Assembly (NCBI RefSeq): GCF_026004055.1
Contig: NZ_BPIJ01000001.1
Coordinates: 806,001-870,000 of the forward strand
Source of the DNA: Meiothermus sp.
GTDB taxonomy: Bacteria > Deinococcota > Deinococci > Deinococcales > Thermaceae
Direction: 5' to 3'
Length of the DNA stretch: 64,000 nt
This document shows positions 8,603 through 18,374 of the stretch, piece after piece; the stretch's first letter is position 1, and each line of letters opens with the position of its first letter. A program made the translations under genes and the position numbers. The notes under the pieces are model-generated. The model was given only the letters and a program-made list of their open reading frames with translations, was not told where the DNA came from and searched no databases.

Positions 8603-9511
8603 ATGAGCCAGGTTCGCGTTCAGCTTTCTGCCTTACAAACGGCGCTTTCGCAGGTTTTGTTTGGGCAAGAGCAGGTTATCCTCGAGCTCTTGGCCACAGC
8701 GGTAGCCGGCGGCCACGCGCTTCTGGAGGGGCTGCCGGGGCTGGGCAAAACCTTGCTGGCTAAAGCCTTTGCCGAGGCCAGCGGGCTTTCGTACCGCCGC
8801 ATCCAGTTCACCCCCGACCTGCTACCCGCCGACGTAACCGGGACAGAAATTTTAGAGGATGGGCAGTTCGTCTTCCGCCAGGGGCCTATTTTTGCCCAGG
8901 TGGTGCTGGCCGACGAAATCAACCGGGCCACCCCCAAAACGCAGTCCGCCCTGCTGGAAGCCATGCAGGAGCGGGGTGTAACGGTGAGCGGGGTACGCTA
9001 TGCCCTTCCGGAACCCTTCCTGGTGCTGGCCACCCAAAACCCGCTGGAACTCGAGGGCACCTACCCCCTCCCCGAGGCCCAACTCGACCGCTTCATGGCA
9101 AAAATCAGCGTCCTGGCGCCGCCCCGGGCCACCTGGATCCAGATTCTCTCCCAAGAACCCGCCCGCCCCGAGCCGGTAACCGGCCTGGATTTGCTCTTGG
9201 CCCGGGCCGAGTCGCAGCAGGTAGTGGTCAGTCAGCCGGCGCTCGAGGCCATTGCCAACACTGCCCAGCTTGCCGCTGAAGAAAAACATCTGCGCATGGG
9301 CCTCTCGCCCCGTGGGGCCAAGGCCTGGCTGGCCCTGGCCAAAGCCCTGGCCTACCTTGCGGGCCGGGCCCACCTGGACTGGAACGACCTGCGAAACGCA
9401 GCCGTGCCTGCCCTTTCGCACCGACTCCTGCTAACCGAAGAGGCCCAGTTTGAGGGGATTCAAGTAAAGCAGATCGTACAGGACTTGCTCCGCCGCACCA
9501 TGCCCAAATAA
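8603..9511 (+). CDS. MoxR-family AAA+ ATPase
   Basis: The 302-residue protein has Walker A in EGLPGLGKTLLAKAFA, Walker B in VVLADEINRATPKTQSALLE, sensor 1 in FLVLATQNPLELEGTYPLPE, and the MoxR-specific QLDRFMAKI. MoxR ATPases act as chaperones that help assemble or activate enzyme complexes, often with a VWA- or DUF58-containing partner. No such partner lies beside it. Downstream, 40 bp away, is a molybdenum hydroxylase large subunit; in cox clusters a MoxR-like protein (CoxD) helps mature that enzyme, so a maturation role is possible but inferred. GAAAGG lies 8 bases before the ATG. Confidence 0.92.
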   Translation: MSQVRVQLSALQTALSQVLFGQEQVILELLATAVAGGHALLEGLPGLGKTLLAKAFAEASGLSYRRIQFTPDLLPADVTGTEILEDGQFVFRQGPIFAQVVLADEINRATPKTQSALLEAMQERGVTVSGVRYALPEPFLVLATQNPLELEGTYPLPEAQLDRFMAKISVLAPPRATWIQILSQEPARPEPVTGLDLLLARAESQQVVVSQPALEAIANTAQLAAEEKHLRMGLSPRGAKAWLALAKALAYLAGRAHLDWNDLRNAAVPALSHRLLLTEEAQFEGIQVKQIVQDLLRRTMPK

Positions 9512-9539
9512 CCGAAAGACCGTATATTCCAAGCTTGTG

Positions 9540-9545
9540 TAACAT
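9540..9545 (+). promoter_or_regulatory. -10-like TAACAT before the molybdenum hydroxylase gene
   Basis: TAACAT stands 6 bases before ATG 9552 and fits the TANNNT leaderless pattern. No Shine-Dalgarno site is visible in the 40-bp gap, which also favours a leaderless start. No clear -35 was found. Confidence 0.4.
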
Positions 9546-9551
9546 AGCCTC

Positions 9552-11810
9552 ATGTCGAACCGCTACATCGGCCAACCCATGAAGCGCCTCGAGGATGGCA
9601 AGCTAGTACAAGGCCGGGGTCAGTACCTGGCCGACCTTCAGGCCGACAATCTGCTCTATCTGGCCCTGGTGCGCAGCCCCTATGCCCATGCGCGGGTGAT
9701 CTCCATAGACACCTCCGAGGCCCAGAACCTACCGGGAGTGGTAGCAACAATGACCTCGAGCGACCTCCCCGAGTTGTATGCCCCAGCCTCGATTCCCCGC
9801 GACGCCCAGGGGGCCTTTCACCCGTTGCTAGCCCGCGAGCGGGTTCGCTACGTGGGCGAGCCGGTAGTAGCCATTTTGGCCGCTTCGGAGGCCCAGGCTC
9901 TCGATGCAGCGCAGCAGGTTTTTGTGGAATACGAGCCCCTACCGGCCTATCTCGAGCCGCAGCAAGCCAGGCAAGCTCCCCCCATTCACCCCCACCTTCA
10001 AAGCAACCTTGCGCTCGAGCGTAAAACCGTTGTGGGCGAGATTGCTCAGGCTTTTGCCCAGGCTCACCAGGTCGTGCGCGCACGGCTGGTGCAGCAGCGG
10101 GTAGCCCCGAGCGCCATGGAACCCAGGGGCATCCTGGCCAGCTGGGACGGCATCCGCGAGGCCCTCACGGTCTGGTCAAGCACCCAGATGCCCCATGACC
10201 TGCGCAGTGCTATCGCAGAAAAGCTGGGGCTGGCCGAAAACCAGGTACGGGTCATTACCCCCGATGTGGGAGGGGCCTTTGGGGCTAAGATCAACGTGTA
10301 CCCCGAGGAAATTCTGGTGGCCTACCTGGCCAAACACCTCGGACGGAGCGTTCGCTGGGTAGAAGGGCGGGGTGAGAGCTTTAGTGCTACCATCCACGGC
10401 CGGGCCCAGGTGGCCGAGCTCGAGATGGCCTTCGATGCCGAAGGAAAAATTCTGGGACTGCGGGGGCAGGTGGTGGCCGATCTGGGCGCGTATGCCCTCG
10501 AGACCACCCTGGGCAACGCCCCCGGCACCATTCTGATGCTGCAAGGCCCCTACGAAGTCCCCGCGGTGGAGCTAGCGCTGCAAGCGGTTTACACCAACGC
10601 CACCCCCACCGGGGCCTACCGGGGGGCGGGGCGGCCCGAGGCCACCTACTACCTCGAGCGCCTGATGGATATGGGCGCCCGGGCGCTGGGCCTTGACCCC
10701 GCCGAGATTCGGCGCAAGAACTTCATCCAAGGCCCCTTCCCCTACAAAACCCGCACCGGCGCCAAATACGACTCGGGGGCCTATGCCGAGGTTTTGCAAA
10801 AGCTGCTCGAGGTGAGCCGCTATCCCGAACTCCGCGCCGAGCAGGCCCAGGCCCAAAGCCAGGGGCGCCGGGTGGGGATCGGGCTTTGCAGCTATGTGGA
10901 GATCACCGGCTACGGCTGGGACACCGGCGGGGTGCGAATCAACCCCGACGGCAGCGCGGTCATCTTCACGGGCACTTCCCCCCACGGCCAGGGCACCCAG
11001 AACGCCTTTGTACAGATTGTGGCCGAACGCCTGGGTCTGGAGCCTGAGCGTATTCGCGTGGTGCAGGGCGATACCCTGGCGGTGCCCTACGGCATGGGCA
11101 CGGCGGGCAGCCGTACGCTCTCGGTAGGGGGTTCGGCGGTGCTCAAAGCCTCCGAAGAGGTGCGAACCAAAATGCAGAAAATCGCTGCCCATCTGCTGGA
11201 GGCCGCCCCAGAAGATATAGACCTGCTGGAGCACGGCTGGGGTGTGCGTGGCACGGACAAGTCGGTCAGCCTGGAGCAGATTCTGGGCGTAGCCTTCAAC
11301 CCCCGTAAGCTACCCCCCGATATGGAGCCGGGGCTGGAGGGACACGCCAGCTTTGCCCTCAAGGACGCCAACTACCCCTTTGGCGCCCATCTGGCCATGG
11401 TCGAGGTAGACCCCGAAACCGGCCTGGTGCAAATTTTGCGCTACATCGCGGTAGACGATTGCGGCACCGTCGTCAATCCCTTGCTTTTTGAGGGCCAGCA
11501 GCACGGGGGCATTGCCCAGGGCATCGGCCAGGCCCTCTACGAAGGCGTTGTGTACGATGGTGAAGGGCAGAATCTGACCGCGAGCTTCCTCGAGTACGCC
11601 CTACCCAAGGCCGACCAAATCCCCTGGATGGAGCCGCACCGTCATCAAACCCCCTCCCCCACCAACCCGCTGGGCGTCAAGGGGGTAGGTGAGGCCGGGG
11701 CTATTGCAGCTACACCCGCTGTGGTGAATGCAGTTTTGGACGCGCTGGGCGTAGCGCACCTGGACATGCCCCTCACGCCGGAGAAAGTATGGCGGGCTAC
11801 CCGACTCTAA
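9552..11810 (+). CDS. Molybdenum hydroxylase large subunit (xanthine dehydrogenase / CoxL-like)
   Basis: The 752-residue protein is the molybdopterin-binding subunit of a xanthine dehydrogenase-family enzyme. Seen: N-terminal [48 protein letters not shown], and [20 protein letters not shown] near the end, where E714 is the expected catalytic Glu. AYRGAGR rather than AYRCSFR argues against a form I CO dehydrogenase; purine, aldehyde or N-heterocycle substrates are open. The FAD subunit (CoxM) and the 2Fe-2S subunit (CoxS) that normally sit beside it are absent here. It is followed 34 bp later by kynU. Substrate unknown. Confidence 0.88.
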   Translation: MSNRYIGQPMKRLEDGKLVQGRGQYLADLQADNLLYLALVRSPYAHARVISIDTSEAQNLPGVVATMTSSDLPELYAPASIPRDAQGAFHPLLARERVRYVGEPVVAILAASEAQALDAAQQVFVEYEPLPAYLEPQQARQAPPIHPHLQSNLALERKTVVGEIAQAFAQAHQVVRARLVQQRVAPSAMEPRGILASWDGIREALTVWSSTQMPHDLRSAIAEKLGLAENQVRVITPDVGGAFGAKINVYPEEILVAYLAKHLGRSVRWVEGRGESFSATIHGRAQVAELEMAFDAEGKILGLRGQVVADLGAYALETTLGNAPGTILMLQGPYEVPAVELALQAVYTNATPTGAYRGAGRPEATYYLERLMDMGARALGLDPAEIRRKNFIQGPFPYKTRTGAKYDSGAYAEVLQKLLEVSRYPELRAEQAQAQSQGRRVGIGLCSYVEITGYGWDTGGVRINPDGSAVIFTGTSPHGQGTQNAFVQIVAERLGLEPERIRVVQGDTLAVPYGMGTAGSRTLSVGGSAVLKASEEVRTKMQKIAAHLLEAAPEDIDLLEHGWGVRGTDKSVSLEQILGVAFNPRKLPPDMEPGLEGHASFALKDANYPFGAHLAMVEVDPETGLVQILRYIAVDDCGTVVNPLLFEGQQHGGIAQGIGQALYEGVVYDGEGQNLTASFLEYALPKADQIPWMEPHRHQTPSPTNPLGVKGVGEAGAIAATPAVVNAVLDALGVAHLDMPLTPEKVWRATRL

Positions 11811-11844
11811 GGCGCGGAGCAGGCACTAGCACAAAGGAAACCGC

Positions 11845-13074
11845 ATGAGGATAGCAACAATCCAGGCCCTCGACCAGGCCGACCCTTTGTCCGCCAAGCG
11901 CGAAGCATTTGTATTGCCCGAGGGGTTGGTCTACCTCGATGGCAACTCGCTGGGCATGCTACCCAGAATCGTACAGAGCCGTGTCGAACAGGTAGTCAAA
12001 CAGCAGTGGGGCCACGACCTGATTCGCAGTTGGAACCTGCATGGCTGGGTGGATCTACCGGTCAAAGTGGGGGCCAAAATCGCCCGGCTGATTGGAGCCG
12101 AGCCAGACGAGGTGGTGGCCGCCGACTCGACCTCGGTCAACCTGTTCAAGGTGCTGTTGGCTGCCCTTCGGCTACGCCCGGAGCGCAGGGTGATCGTCTC
12201 AGACGTGGATAACTTCCCCACCGACCTCTACATCGCCCAGGGGGTTTCGGCCCTCCTGGGCGGCTACGAATTGCGACTTGTGAAGAAAGATGAAATAGAA
12301 GAGGCCCTCGACCACCAGACCGCTGTCTTGATGCTGACCGAGGTGGACTACCGTACCGGCTACCGCTACGACATGGGCCGGCTGACCCGGATGGCCCACG
12401 AAAGAGGTGCGCTGGCCCTCTGGGATCTGGCCCATAGCGCAGGGGCCTTTCCGGTGTACTTGAACCAGCACGGGGTGGACTTTGCGGTGGGCTGCGGCTA
12501 CAAGTACCTGAACGGCGGCCCCGGTGCACCGGCTTTTTTGTTTGTGGCCCGGCGGCACCAGGAGGCTGCCTTCCCCTTCCTTTCGGGCTGGATGGGCCAT
12601 AAGGCCCCCTTTGCCTTCATACCCGAGTACGTGGCTGCCGAGGGCATAAGGCGGCTCACCGTGGGCACCCCGTCGGTGCTCTCGATGAGTGCCCTGGACG
12701 CGGCGCTCGAGGTGTTCGTCGATGTAGACCTGGAAGCGTTACGGGAAAAGTCACTCCGGCTGACCGATCTCTTTATCGAGTTAATGGAGCCCCTGGCCGC
12801 CCGCTACGGCTTTGAGCTGGTCACGCCCCGGGAGCATGCCCAGCGCGGCAGCCAGGTTGCCTACCGCCACCAGGAGGGCTACGCGGTCATGCAGGCCCTC
12901 ATCAGCCAGGGGGTGATTGGCGACTTCCGCGCCCCCGATATCGTGCGCTTTGGCTTTACGCCCCTGTACCTGCGCTTTATGGATGTGTGGGAAGCGGTGC
13001 AGCGGCTGGAACACGTGATGCGCCAGGATCTATGGAAAGACCCGCGCTTCCAGCAGCGGGCCAAGGTGACCTGA
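11845..13074 (+). CDS. kynU: Kynureninase
   Basis: This PLP enzyme cleaves L-kynurenine to anthranilate and L-alanine in tryptophan catabolism. The 409-residue protein shows the family pattern: VYLDGNSLGMLPR near the N-terminus, the conserved WDLAHSAGAFPV, and the PLP-lysine region CGYKYLNGGPGAPAF. RRLTVGTPSVLSMSALDAAL is also typical. AAAGGAAA lies shortly before ATG 11845. The stop overlaps the kynA start (TGATG), so the pair is translationally coupled. A kynurenine formamidase gene (kynB) does not follow, so that step is encoded elsewhere or by an unrelated enzyme. Confidence 0.96.
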   Translation: MRIATIQALDQADPLSAKREAFVLPEGLVYLDGNSLGMLPRIVQSRVEQVVKQQWGHDLIRSWNLHGWVDLPVKVGAKIARLIGAEPDEVVAADSTSVNLFKVLLAALRLRPERRVIVSDVDNFPTDLYIAQGVSALLGGYELRLVKKDEIEEALDHQTAVLMLTEVDYRTGYRYDMGRLTRMAHERGALALWDLAHSAGAFPVYLNQHGVDFAVGCGYKYLNGGPGAPAFLFVARRHQEAAFPFLSGWMGHKAPFAFIPEYVAAEGIRRLTVGTPSVLSMSALDAALEVFVDVDLEALREKSLRLTDLFIELMEPLAARYGFELVTPREHAQRGSQVAYRHQEGYAVMQALISQGVIGDFRAPDIVRFGFTPLYLRFMDVWEAVQRLEHVMRQDLWKDPRFQQRAKVT

Positions 13075-13907
13075 TGAACACCCCCGACGAAACCTACACC
13101 CAGGCCCATACCGACTTCCGGCGAGATTTGTCGTATGGCGACTACCTGATGCTCGATCAGGTGCTCTCGGCCCAGCGCCCCCTCACCCAGGCCCACGACG
13201 AGGTGCTCTTTATCGTGATCCATCAGGTTCAGGAGCTCTGGATGAAGCTGATTATTCACGAGCTCAACAGTGCCATGAGCCTGCTGAAGCAAGGCACCAT
13301 AGACCCGGCCCTCAAGATGCTGACCCGGGTCTGCCGCGCCCAGGAGCAGATGGCGGCCAGTTGGGAGGTGCTCAAAACCATGACCCCTTCCGACTACCTG
13401 CAGTTTCGCGCGGCCTTTGGGCGGGCCTCCGGGTTTCAGTCGCACCAGTACCGGCTGATCGAGTTCTTGTTTGGCAACAAACAGCCCTTCATGATGCGCC
13501 CGCACCAGCACCGACCCGAACACCACCGGCTGCTGGAAGAAGCCTTACAAGCACCAAGCCTTTACGACATCGCCCTACATCTGGTCGCGGCCAGGGGGCT
13601 GGACATTCCCGAGCGCGTACTAAAGCGGGATTATTCGCAACCCCACCTCCCCGACGAACAAGTACAGGCGGCCTGGCTCGAGGTCTACCGCCACCCCGAA
13701 CGGTACTGGGATCTCTATTACCTGGCCGAAAAGCTGATAGACGTGGAAGACAACTTCCGTCGCTGGCGCTTCAACCACCTTACCACCGTGGAACGCATCA
13801 TCGGCCACAAGCAAGGCACCGGGGGAACGGCGGGCGTGCCTTATCTGAAACGGGCCTTGGATATAGTGCTATTCCCCGAGCTCTGGCAGGTACGCACCCA
13901 TCTATAG
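13074..13907 (+). CDS. kynA: Tryptophan 2,3-dioxygenase
   Basis: The heme enzyme opens the indole ring of tryptophan to N-formylkynurenine. ATG 13074 overlaps the kynU stop by one base and gives 277 residues, the usual bacterial length. Family hallmarks: YGDYLMLDQVLSAQ, HDEVLFIVIHQVQELWMKL, FQSHQYRLIEFLFGNK, and RWRFNHLTTVERIIGHKQGT followed by GGTAGVPYL. The active-site histidine is expected in FQSHQYR and the heme ligand in RFNHLTTVERIIGHK. It is convergent with dnaE, with a 32-bp gap. Confidence 0.97.
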   Translation: MNTPDETYTQAHTDFRRDLSYGDYLMLDQVLSAQRPLTQAHDEVLFIVIHQVQELWMKLIIHELNSAMSLLKQGTIDPALKMLTRVCRAQEQMAASWEVLKTMTPSDYLQFRAAFGRASGFQSHQYRLIEFLFGNKQPFMMRPHQHRPEHHRLLEEALQAPSLYDIALHLVAARGLDIPERVLKRDYSQPHLPDEQVQAAWLEVYRHPERYWDLYYLAEKLIDVEDNFRRWRFNHLTTVERIIGHKQGTGGTAGVPYLKRALDIVLFPELWQVRTHL

Positions 13908-13939
13908 CTTGTGGGGCAGCTCGAGTCCAGCAAAACGCC

Positions 13940-16900
13940 CTAAAACGGCACCACCGGCCCCTGGTCTGACCCTTTTTGTCGGAAACCGTTGCCCTCGATC
14001 GGTTTGCCAAAGCTCAGCAACATCTCCCGGTCGGGGATTAGCCGGGCCTCGAGCCAGTCCAGATCTTTCAGAAGCGCAAGGGCCTCCTCAGCAGCCTTGA
14101 CCTCGCGGGCTTCCACCAAGGCCCAGCCCCCCGGCCCGCGCACCTTGAGTTGCACCGGCAGGGTACCGGGGTGCTCGTCAAGTCGGCTGCGCAAATCCAG
14201 CAGTTTTTCGTCGTCCATCAAGGCCATGTCGAGCTCGAGCTCCAGCACCTTGGGCAGACCCTCGAGTTCGTTGTACGGGAATACATCCTGCGCCACCACC
14301 CGCAGGCTCTCGCCCTCGCCATCGGGCTCTACCTCCACCACCACCAGGACTGCAGCATCTTCGGCAATGCGCGGCGAAATTTTGTCGTAGGCCTTGCCAA
14401 AGCCCACCACCTCCACCGCACCGGTCTCGTCGGCCAGGGTAAAGCGAACCAGCATCCCCCCCGACTTGGTCGGCTTGCGGACGATGCCCTCCACCATCCC
14501 GGCCAGCAGCAGCCGTGCCCGGTTGCGGTTTCCCTTGAGTTCGGCAAAGGCCTTTGGAAGCTCCTCCACTGTGCAGCTAGCAGCTTCCCGCAAGCCCGCA
14601 TAGCGGGACAAGGGGTGTCCGGTTACGTAAATGCCTAGGGCTTCTTTCTCCAAACGAAGCTCGGTAATGGCATCCAGCAGAGGGGCTTTGGGAATGACAG
14701 GCTCCTGGGATTCCCCAAATAGTCCTATCATTCCCGACTGGGCCTGCTCGCGCTCGGCCTGGGCCCATTTGAGCAGGTCGTCCAGGGCAGCCAGCATGGG
14801 GCCTCGGGGGCCAAAAGCATCGAAGGCCCCGGCCTTGATGAGCGATTCCACCACCCGCTTATTGGCCACCATGCCATCGAGCCGGCGGAGAAAATCCGGC
14901 AGCGACTTGTAAGGCCCCCCCCGCTCGCGCTCACGCAAGATGAGCTCGGTGGGGGTCTCGCCCACATTCTTAACCGCCGACAAACCGAACAGCACACTCT
15001 TTTCCAGCGCGCGGAAGCTAAAGCCCGAGCGGTTGATGTCGGGCGGCAGTACCTCCACCCCGGCCGTGCGGGCGGCCCGGATATACTCGGCTACCTTGTC
15101 CGAGTCGTGGCGCTCTACCGTAAGAACCGCCGCAAAAAACTCTACCGGGAAGTGGGCTTTCACGTAGGCGGTCTGGTAGGTCAGGATGGCATAGGCCGCT
15201 GCGTGGCTCTTGTTGAAGCCGTAGTTGGCAAAAGCCTCGAGCAAATCGAAAAGTCGGTCGGCCTCCTCGGCAGGGATTCCATTCCTGGCGGCCCCCTCCT
15301 TAAACTGCGCCCGCTGCTTGGCCATCTCCTCCATTTTTTTCTTGCCCATGGCCCTGCGCAGCAGGTCGGCCTCACCCAGGCTGTAGCCGGCTACCGCGGT
15401 GGCAATCTGCATAATTTGTTCCTGGTAAACAGGAATCCCGTAGGTCTCCTCCAGGATGGGCCGGATAAACTTCTCGGCATTGGGAAACTGGGGGTAGCTC
15501 ACCTCCTCGCGCCCGTGGTGCCGGCGGATGTAGGTAGGGATGTTTTCCATTGGGCCGGGCCGGTAGAGCGCACCCAGGGCAATGATGTCCTGAATCCGGC
15601 GGGGCTTCAGGCCGCGCACTGCGCTGGTCATACCGGCCGAGTCGAGCTGAAACACCCCCTTGGTCTCACCCCGGCCCAGCAGGGCAAAGGTCTCGGCGTC
15701 GTCGATGGGCAGGTGGTCGTAGTCGAGTTCTACCCCCTTGGACTCCTTCACAATGCGCTTACATTCATCCAGAAACGAGAGCGTGCGCAGGCCCAGGAAA
15801 TCCATTTTCAAAAAGCCCAAAGCCTCCACCGAGCTCATGTCGTACTGGGTCACCTTGGCCCCGGTGTCCCCTGCCCGCATCAGGGGGATATAGTCGCGCA
15901 AAGGCACGTCGGAGATCACCACCCCCGCGGCATGCACGCTGCTCTGACGCGAGAGACCCTCGAGCTTCTGGGCTACCTCCATCACCCGCTTAACCAGGGG
16001 ATCTTTGTCCATCTCGGCCCGCAGGTCGGGGATGCTTTCGATGGCCTTATCCAGCGGCATGGGCTTACCAAAGGTCACCGGGATCAGCTTGGCTAGCTCA
16101 TCGGCTTTTTTGACCGGGAGCCCAAAAACCCGGGCAGCGTCCTTGATGGCAGCTTTGGAGGCCAGGGTGCCAAAGGTGCCGATCTGGGCCACCATCTCGT
16201 CGCCGTAGCGCTGGCGCACGTACTCGATCACCTCACCCCGACGCACATCGGAGAAGTCGGTGTCGATATCGGGCATGGAGACCCGAGCTGGGTTCAAGAA
16301 GCGTTCGAACAGCAGATTGTATTCCAGGGGGTCGATGTTGGTGATGCGGGTGGCATACGTGACCAGCGAGCCCGCGGCCGAACCCCGCCCCGGCCCCACC
16401 GAGATGCCGTTGTCCTTGGCCCAGTTGATGAAGTCGCCCACGATGAGCAAGTAGCCCGGAAAGCCCATCCGCTCCACCACGGTAAGCTCGTAGATGGCCC
16501 TAGACAGAATGGCCCAGCCGTCCCAGGTCATCCCTTCTCGAAGCTCGGGCAGGTGGGCCCGGGTGGCCTCGAGGTCGGGTATTTGGGCCAGCTCGAGCGC
16601 CAACAGCTCTCCATCCCCATGCGGCACCGGCCGACCAATCTTGCGCAAAAACTCGCGGTACAGCTCGGGGGTTACCCGATCGGGGTAGCGCTTTAGCAAC
16701 CCTGCAAAGGTTAGCTCGCGAAAGTACGTCACCTCGGTGCGGCCCTCGGGCAAGGGGTATTTGGGAATGCGGTACTGCACTTTTTTGGGCACCAGCTCCA
16801 CATTGCACATGCGCCCGATATTCACCGCGTTGTCGAAAAGTTCGTCCAATCGGCTGCCCCAGAGCGCTTTTTCATCCTGGAAGGTTTGGCGCATCTCCTG

Positions 16901-17716
16901 GGGGCTCTTCACATAAAACTCGTCGCAGGGAAACTTCCAGCGGCCCGGGTCATCCCAAGTAGACTTCGACTGCACCGCCAGCAGCACCGCGTGGGCCTCG
17001 GCATCTTCTTTCTTGACGTAGTGCCCGTCGTTGGTAGCCACAATGCCCAGGCCGTACCGGTCGGCGAACTCCTTGAGCACCTTGTTCACCTTATGCTGCT
17101 CGGGCAGGCCATGGTCTTGAATCTCGATAAAGTAGCGCTTGTCGCCAAAAATAGCCAGGTACTCCTCCAGGCGCTTCTGGGCATCTTCATGGCGCTCTTG
17201 CAAGATGAACTGAGGGATCTCGGCCCCCAAACAGCCCGAAAGGGCAATGATGCCGGCGTTGTGTTCGCGCAGAATCTCGCGGTCAATACGGGGCTTGCCG
17301 TAGAAACCCTCGAGGTAGGCCCGGCTGGCCAGGCGCGAGAGGTTCTGGTAGCCTTCTAGGTTCTGGGCCAGCAGGGTCAGGTGAAAATACCCTCCGTCCA
17401 ACCCCTTCCCCTGCTTGCGGTCGAAGCGTGACTCTGCCGCTACATACGCCTCGTAGCCGATGATCGGCTTCACCCCCATCTCGGTGGCGTGTTTGTAAAA
17501 CTGCACCGCCCCAAAAAGGTTGCCATGGTCGGTCATGGCCAGCATGGGCTCCTCGGGCGAGGTCTGCTTGACCCAGTTCAAGAGGTCTTTGAGTCGTGCC
17601 GCCCCGTCCAGCAAGCTGAACTGGGTGTGCTGGTGAAGATGGGCAAATTTGCACGCCGGACAGTTGTCGGGATGATGTGCCTGGCGATGTACGGTTGGGT
17701 TTAGGTCGGCTTCCAT
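13940..17716 (-). CDS. dnaE: DNA polymerase III alpha subunit (DnaE1 type)
   Basis: The replicative polymerase catalytic subunit. The frame is open from 17812, but ATG 17716 fits the family N-terminus better and gives 1258 residues. A short leader containing CPAC precedes the PHP domain (FAHLHQHTQFSLLDGAA), which in Thermus DnaE is a metal-dependent proofreading nuclease. Polymerase motifs include GPGRGSAAGSLV, PDIDTDFSDVRR and NYGFNKSHAAAYA. A beta-clamp-binding motif QSGMIGLF lies in the C-terminal third, then the OB domain (GMVEGIVRKPTKSGG). It ends VVPF as in Thermus. TATGAT lies 9 bases before the ATG, so the mRNA may be nearly leaderless. Confidence 0.97.
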   Translation of the reverse strand: MEADLNPTVHRQAHHPDNCPACKFAHLHQHTQFSLLDGAARLKDLLNWVKQTSPEEPMLAMTDHGNLFGAVQFYKHATEMGVKPIIGYEAYVAAESRFDRKQGKGLDGGYFHLTLLAQNLEGYQNLSRLASRAYLEGFYGKPRIDREILREHNAGIIALSGCLGAEIPQFILQERHEDAQKRLEEYLAIFGDKRYFIEIQDHGLPEQHKVNKVLKEFADRYGLGIVATNDGHYVKKEDAEAHAVLLAVQSKSTWDDPGRWKFPCDEFYVKSPQEMRQTFQDEKALWGSRLDELFDNAVNIGRMCNVELVPKKVQYRIPKYPLPEGRTEVTYFRELTFAGLLKRYPDRVTPELYREFLRKIGRPVPHGDGELLALELAQIPDLEATRAHLPELREGMTWDGWAILSRAIYELTVVERMGFPGYLLIVGDFINWAKDNGISVGPGRGSAAGSLVTYATRITNIDPLEYNLLFERFLNPARVSMPDIDTDFSDVRRGEVIEYVRQRYGDEMVAQIGTFGTLASKAAIKDAARVFGLPVKKADELAKLIPVTFGKPMPLDKAIESIPDLRAEMDKDPLVKRVMEVAQKLEGLSRQSSVHAAGVVISDVPLRDYIPLMRAGDTGAKVTQYDMSSVEALGFLKMDFLGLRTLSFLDECKRIVKESKGVELDYDHLPIDDAETFALLGRGETKGVFQLDSAGMTSAVRGLKPRRIQDIIALGALYRPGPMENIPTYIRRHHGREEVSYPQFPNAEKFIRPILEETYGIPVYQEQIMQIATAVAGYSLGEADLLRRAMGKKKMEEMAKQRAQFKEGAARNGIPAEEADRLFDLLEAFANYGFNKSHAAAYAILTYQTAYVKAHFPVEFFAAVLTVERHDSDKVAEYIRAARTAGVEVLPPDINRSGFSFRALEKSVLFGLSAVKNVGETPTELILRERERGGPYKSLPDFLRRLDGMVANKRVVESLIKAGAFDAFGPRGPMLAALDDLLKWAQAEREQAQSGMIGLFGESQEPVIPKAPLLDAITELRLEKEALGIYVTGHPLSRYAGLREAASCTVEELPKAFAELKGNRNRARLLLAGMVEGIVRKPTKSGGMLVRFTLADETGAVEVVGFGKAYDKISPRIAEDAAVLVVVEVEPDGEGESLRVVAQDVFPYNELEGLPKVLELELDMALMDDEKLLDLRSRLDEHPGTLPVQLKVRGPGGWALVEAREVKAAEEALALLKDLDWLEARLIPDREMLLSFGKPIEGNGFRQKGSDQGPVVPF

Positions 17717-17854
17717 TACGCAAGCATCATAACTCAAAGGCCGGCGGAGGGCAGATAGATACCATAGCCGGATCGCCCGGCCGAACCTAAACAAGGTTCT
17801 TGGCTCGAGCACACCACTACTGCAAGCTCAGATTTTTATTCAAACCCCCTTGCG

Positions 17855-17884
17855 TTGACACCCCATTTTTGTGAATCCTATAAT
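17855..17884 (+). promoter_or_regulatory. Near-consensus sigma70-type promoter
   Basis: TTGACA (17855-17860), an 18-base spacer, then TATAAT (17879-17884). Both boxes match consensus exactly. It drives the small gene at 17942 across a ~50-base leader and is the strongest promoter I saw in the window. Confidence 0.85.
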
Positions 17885-17907
17885 CTCAATAAGAAAGGTC
17901 AACGGTT

Positions 17908-17920
17908 ACCCCTAAGGGGT
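17908..17920 (+). promoter_or_regulatory. Short palindrome in the 5' leader
   Basis: ACCCC-TAA-GGGGT followed by TTT lies between the strong promoter and the ribosome site AAAGGAG. It could be an operator or a small attenuator hairpin. Confidence 0.4.
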
Positions 17921-17941
17921 TTTGCGTTGAAAGGAGCCAGG

Positions 17942-18310
17942 ATGGAGTACAAGGTGACCCTCTCCACCGAAGAGATCGTGCGCGGACTCAAACACTACCG
18001 CCGAATTGCCAAGCAGGATGTTCTTCGGGCCCCGGAGACACCGAACCCCGATATCTTCCGTCAGCACGCCGAAGCCCGGCGTGCAATTTATGCCAAACTT
18101 GCCGAGGTAGCCGAGGTCGAGGGCCCCGATGCGGTGGTGAGCCGGGCCCTAGAGCTCTACCAACAGCTTCCCTTCGTGACCGGCACCGCCGAGGATGCCC
18201 ATCCCGAGATCAAGGGGCAGGAAAACGCGCTCGAGAACTTTTTCCTGATGATCGGCCTTGATCCCAAAATTCGTCGAGAAGCCCGCAAAGCCCGTAAGCC
18301 TGTGCAGTAA
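17942..18310 (+). CDS. Small conserved-looking protein of unknown function
   Basis: ATG 17942 follows an AAAGGAG ribosome site and a consensus promoter, so this 122-residue protein is probably abundant. It is mostly predicted alpha-helical and charged (MEYKVTLSTEEIVRGLKHYR, HAEARRAIYAKLAEVAEVEG, ending RREARKARKPVQ), with no signal peptide, membrane segment, cysteine pair or catalytic motif. I do not recognise the family. It sits between divergent dnaE and a same-strand uracil-DNA glycosylase gene, separated from the latter by a strong hairpin (18324-18353), so it is probably a single-gene transcript. A housekeeping or nucleoid/ribosome-associated role is possible but unsupported. Confidence 0.75.
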   Translation: MEYKVTLSTEEIVRGLKHYRRIAKQDVLRAPETPNPDIFRQHAEARRAIYAKLAEVAEVEGPDAVVSRALELYQQLPFVTGTAEDAHPEIKGQENALENFFLMIGLDPKIRREARKARKPVQ

Positions 18311-18323
18311 AGAGACTTGAAGG

Positions 18324-18353
18324 GTTGAGGATGGGGTTTTCCCAATCCTCAAC
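18324..18353 (+). terminator. Strong hairpin between small gene and udg
   Basis: A 9-bp stem GTTGAGGAT / ATCCTCAAC, continued after one G-A mismatch by GGG/CCC, closes on a loop of GTTTT. No T-run follows it, so it may be an intrinsic terminator of weak type or an mRNA-stabilising hairpin. Confidence 0.5.
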
Positions 18354-18374
18354 ACCTCTACTGGCCTGTGCCCA

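Noticed and set aside
9552-11810. Form I aerobic CO dehydrogenase (CoxL)
   Set aside because: The active-site motif reads AYRGAGR instead of AYRCSFR, and CoxM and CoxS are missing beside it.
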